From: Mesostigma viride | Lineage: Eukaryota > Streptophyta > Mesostigmatophyceae > Mesostigmatales > Mesostigmataceae | DNA length: 64,000 bases | Direction of reading: 5' to 3' | Assembly: GCA_009746045.1 (NCBI GenBank) | Contig: RPFO01000085.1 | Location: 300,181 to 364,180 of the forward strand | Shown: in pieces, positions 62,737 to 64,000 of the stretch | Layout: each line of letters starts with the position of its first letter | Position numbering within the stretch: position 1 is the stretch's first letter | The notes under the pieces: generated by a model | The model's input: the letters and a program-made list of their open reading frames with translations, nothing else | What the model was told of the DNA's origin: nothing | Databases searched by the model: none | Translations under genes and position numbers: made by a program

Positions 62737-64000
62737 GCGTATATATATTAAAAATATAATTACTTACAGCAGAGTGAAATCACTCAAACCAAAGCAAACG
62801 CCCAGCTATAAACCTATATACAGAGCCATGTCAAAGCTCTATACTACGATAAGACCAATGGAAACGCCTAACGGGAGGAACCTAATAGCCCTGCTGCACC
62901 GCAAAATCAGCCCGCGTACGGCGGAGCATGATGTCAGCCATGGCCCGAGTCAGCGCCACCGACAAGCGCTGACGCCAATATGACGTCCAGGTCCGCGCCG
63001 ACCATGGGGCCCGCTGGCCCTCCAGGTCCAGCCGGTCCTCCCGGAGCCGGCAACACTCCTTGAAGAAGGCGGAGGTCAGGGGCCCCATGGCCCCAAACTC
63101 CTCCAGGACAAAGGGCACCACACGATGGTGCCCGACGTCGCCGTAGGCCAGGAGCTTGGCCCGCTCCGCCCGGTCCGCCGTGTAACCTGCCGTGAGGGAG
63201 GCCCCAGCCACGTGGCTAAGAGCCAAGGGCCGCGCCACCGAAACGTCAATAAGCAGATGCCGGCCACCCCCCTCAAAGTCCAGCACCACGATGTCAGGCC
63301 GGTGGTTGGGGGAATAGAAGGCAGCGCCATCCGCATCCTCGGACCGGATGTTCGCGTGGGGGAAAACCGACCGAATCATGGCGAGCACCACCGTCAGGAG
63401 GACAGTGTGCAAATACAAATACCAATTCTGATTCTGTTGGCCCCCCATGCAGGCAAGGTAGTGAGTCCCCGTGGGATCCAGCGGCTGCCCACAGCTACCA
63501 CAAGGCCGCCCGGCCGGAACAAGAGGCTGCGGGGCAAATAGCTGGTGCCGGAGCGCCACCGAGTAGTGGCTGGGAGCCAAGGCGAATGGGGGGGCCATGG
63601 GAAGAGCACGAAGGTACGCCGAGCCCACACTCCGCAAGGAAAGCGAGAACAGCCACGCACGTCCCTGGGCGTTGAGGTCCGCGAAAAGAGCAATCCAATC
63701 AGCCGTGTGCAGAATACCCGCGTAGGTTTTCTGGTGTTTATCGATGACGCGAGCAGGGAATGCGGCGGGAGATTGAACGGAGGCGACCGAGGGAGTGCCG
63801 CGAGGGAGGTGGCGCTGTACCGCCTGAGCGGCACGGACGGGAGAACAGGCCTGCTGGATCTCAGCATAGGCCTCCTGGATGGCGGTGACGAAGGGCAAAG
63901 GGCTGCTGGGGTCCAGGAGGTCAGGCGCTGCCGTTGCCAAAAGGGGCAGGAGCCGGCAGCTTTCCGCCCACGACTGAGCGACGGAGCCCAAAAATGCTGC
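62737..64000 (-). mobile_element. LINE copy 3, runs off the window
   Basis: The 3' end and tail are as in copies 1 and 2. Nucleotide identity with copy 2 is very high over the whole shared length, and copy 3 lacks copy 2's two frameshifts. Confidence 0.85.
62882..64000 (-). CDS. LINE ORF, C-terminal part with restriction-like endonuclease (copy 3)
   Basis: The frame is unbroken for at least 369 codons and open at the window edge. Residues before the endonuclease (FLGSVAQSWAESCRLLPLLA ... KHQKTYAGILHTADWIALFA) correspond to the connection after the RT. The zinc motif CGSCGQPLDPTGTHYLAC and RPDIVVLDFEGGG/LLIDVSVARPL follow, and the protein ends ADFAVQQGY. Endonuclease nicks the target so that the RT can prime on it. 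The intact frame makes this the copy most likely to come from an active element. Confidence 0.8.
   Translation of the reverse strand, partial: AAFLGSVAQSWAESCRLLPLLATAAPDLLDPSSPLPFVTAIQEAYAEIQQACSPVRAAQAVQRHLPRGTPSVASVQSPAAFPARVIDKHQKTYAGILHTADWIALFADLNAQGRAWLFSLSLRSVGSAYLRALPMAPPFALAPSHYSVALRHQLFAPQPLVPAGRPCGSCGQPLDPTGTHYLACMGGQQNQNWYLYLHTVLLTVVLAMIRSVFPHANIRSEDADGAAFYSPNHRPDIVVLDFEGGGRHLLIDVSVARPLALSHVAGASLTAGYTADRAERAKLLAYGDVGHHRVVPFVLEEFGAMGPLTSAFFKECCRLREDRLDLEGQRAPWSARTWTSYWRQRLSVALTRAMADIMLRRTRADFAVQQGY

Overview
The window looks like a repeat-dense piece of a eukaryotic nuclear genome, most likely a green alga. The reasons are two intron-containing genes with an algal-type EGF/Cys-rich module and GT...AG junctions, GT- and CT-rich microsatellites, GC-rich palindromes, and Ty1/copia, Ty3/gypsy, hAT and endonuclease-type LINE elements. 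There is no bacterial-style operon. The assignment to green algae is an inference; no rRNA or tRNA gene is present to test it.

Layout. At 1-5.5 kb two divergently transcribed paralogous gene pieces (6-362 minus; 3295-3753 plus, with possible later exons) encode a secreted EGF-like module like that at the N terminus of algal exostosin-like glycosyltransferases. An 800-bp inverted-repeat element and a 52-bp minisatellite lie in the non-coding parts. From 6.4 to 27.5 kb is a nest of copia elements. An old decayed one (element 0, about 9.5-25.5 kb) is broken by a hAT element (12452-13772) and by a young complete copia element (element 1, 15817-23285, two 628-bp LTRs, 5-bp target duplication). A 1720-bp TTAA-flanked element sits in an LTR at 6957-8676. 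A second hAT lies at 26136-27450. At 27.9-30.2 kb there may be a low-complexity Gly/Met- and Asp/Gly-rich gene. At 30.3-33.1 kb are palindromic elements. At 33.6-43.7 kb a third copia lineage (element 3) is split by a complete minus-strand copia element (element 2, 34952-42778). At 43.9-54.9 kb are an LTR with TG...CA ends, a small RNase H1-type hybrid-binding ORF, a putative 5.7-kb foldback-like element with tandem-repeat arms, and a gypsy gag-protease remnant. From 55.5 kb to the end are nested non-LTR retrotransposons with a C-terminal restriction-like endonuclease, inserted at TA-rich targets, with a third hAT inside one of them.

Main result. In all three copia elements whose pol is visible (0, 1 and 2) a retropepsin-like domain lies between integrase and reverse transcriptase, not between gag and integrase. 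The reverse transcriptase catalytic motif reads HGDD where copia normally has YVDD. These elements also carry an extra ORF upstream of gag, and elements 1 and 2 share a tRNA T-arm-like hairpin in the 3' untranslated region. Together this looks like a distinct copia lineage with the order ORF0-gag-INT-PR-RT-RNase H.
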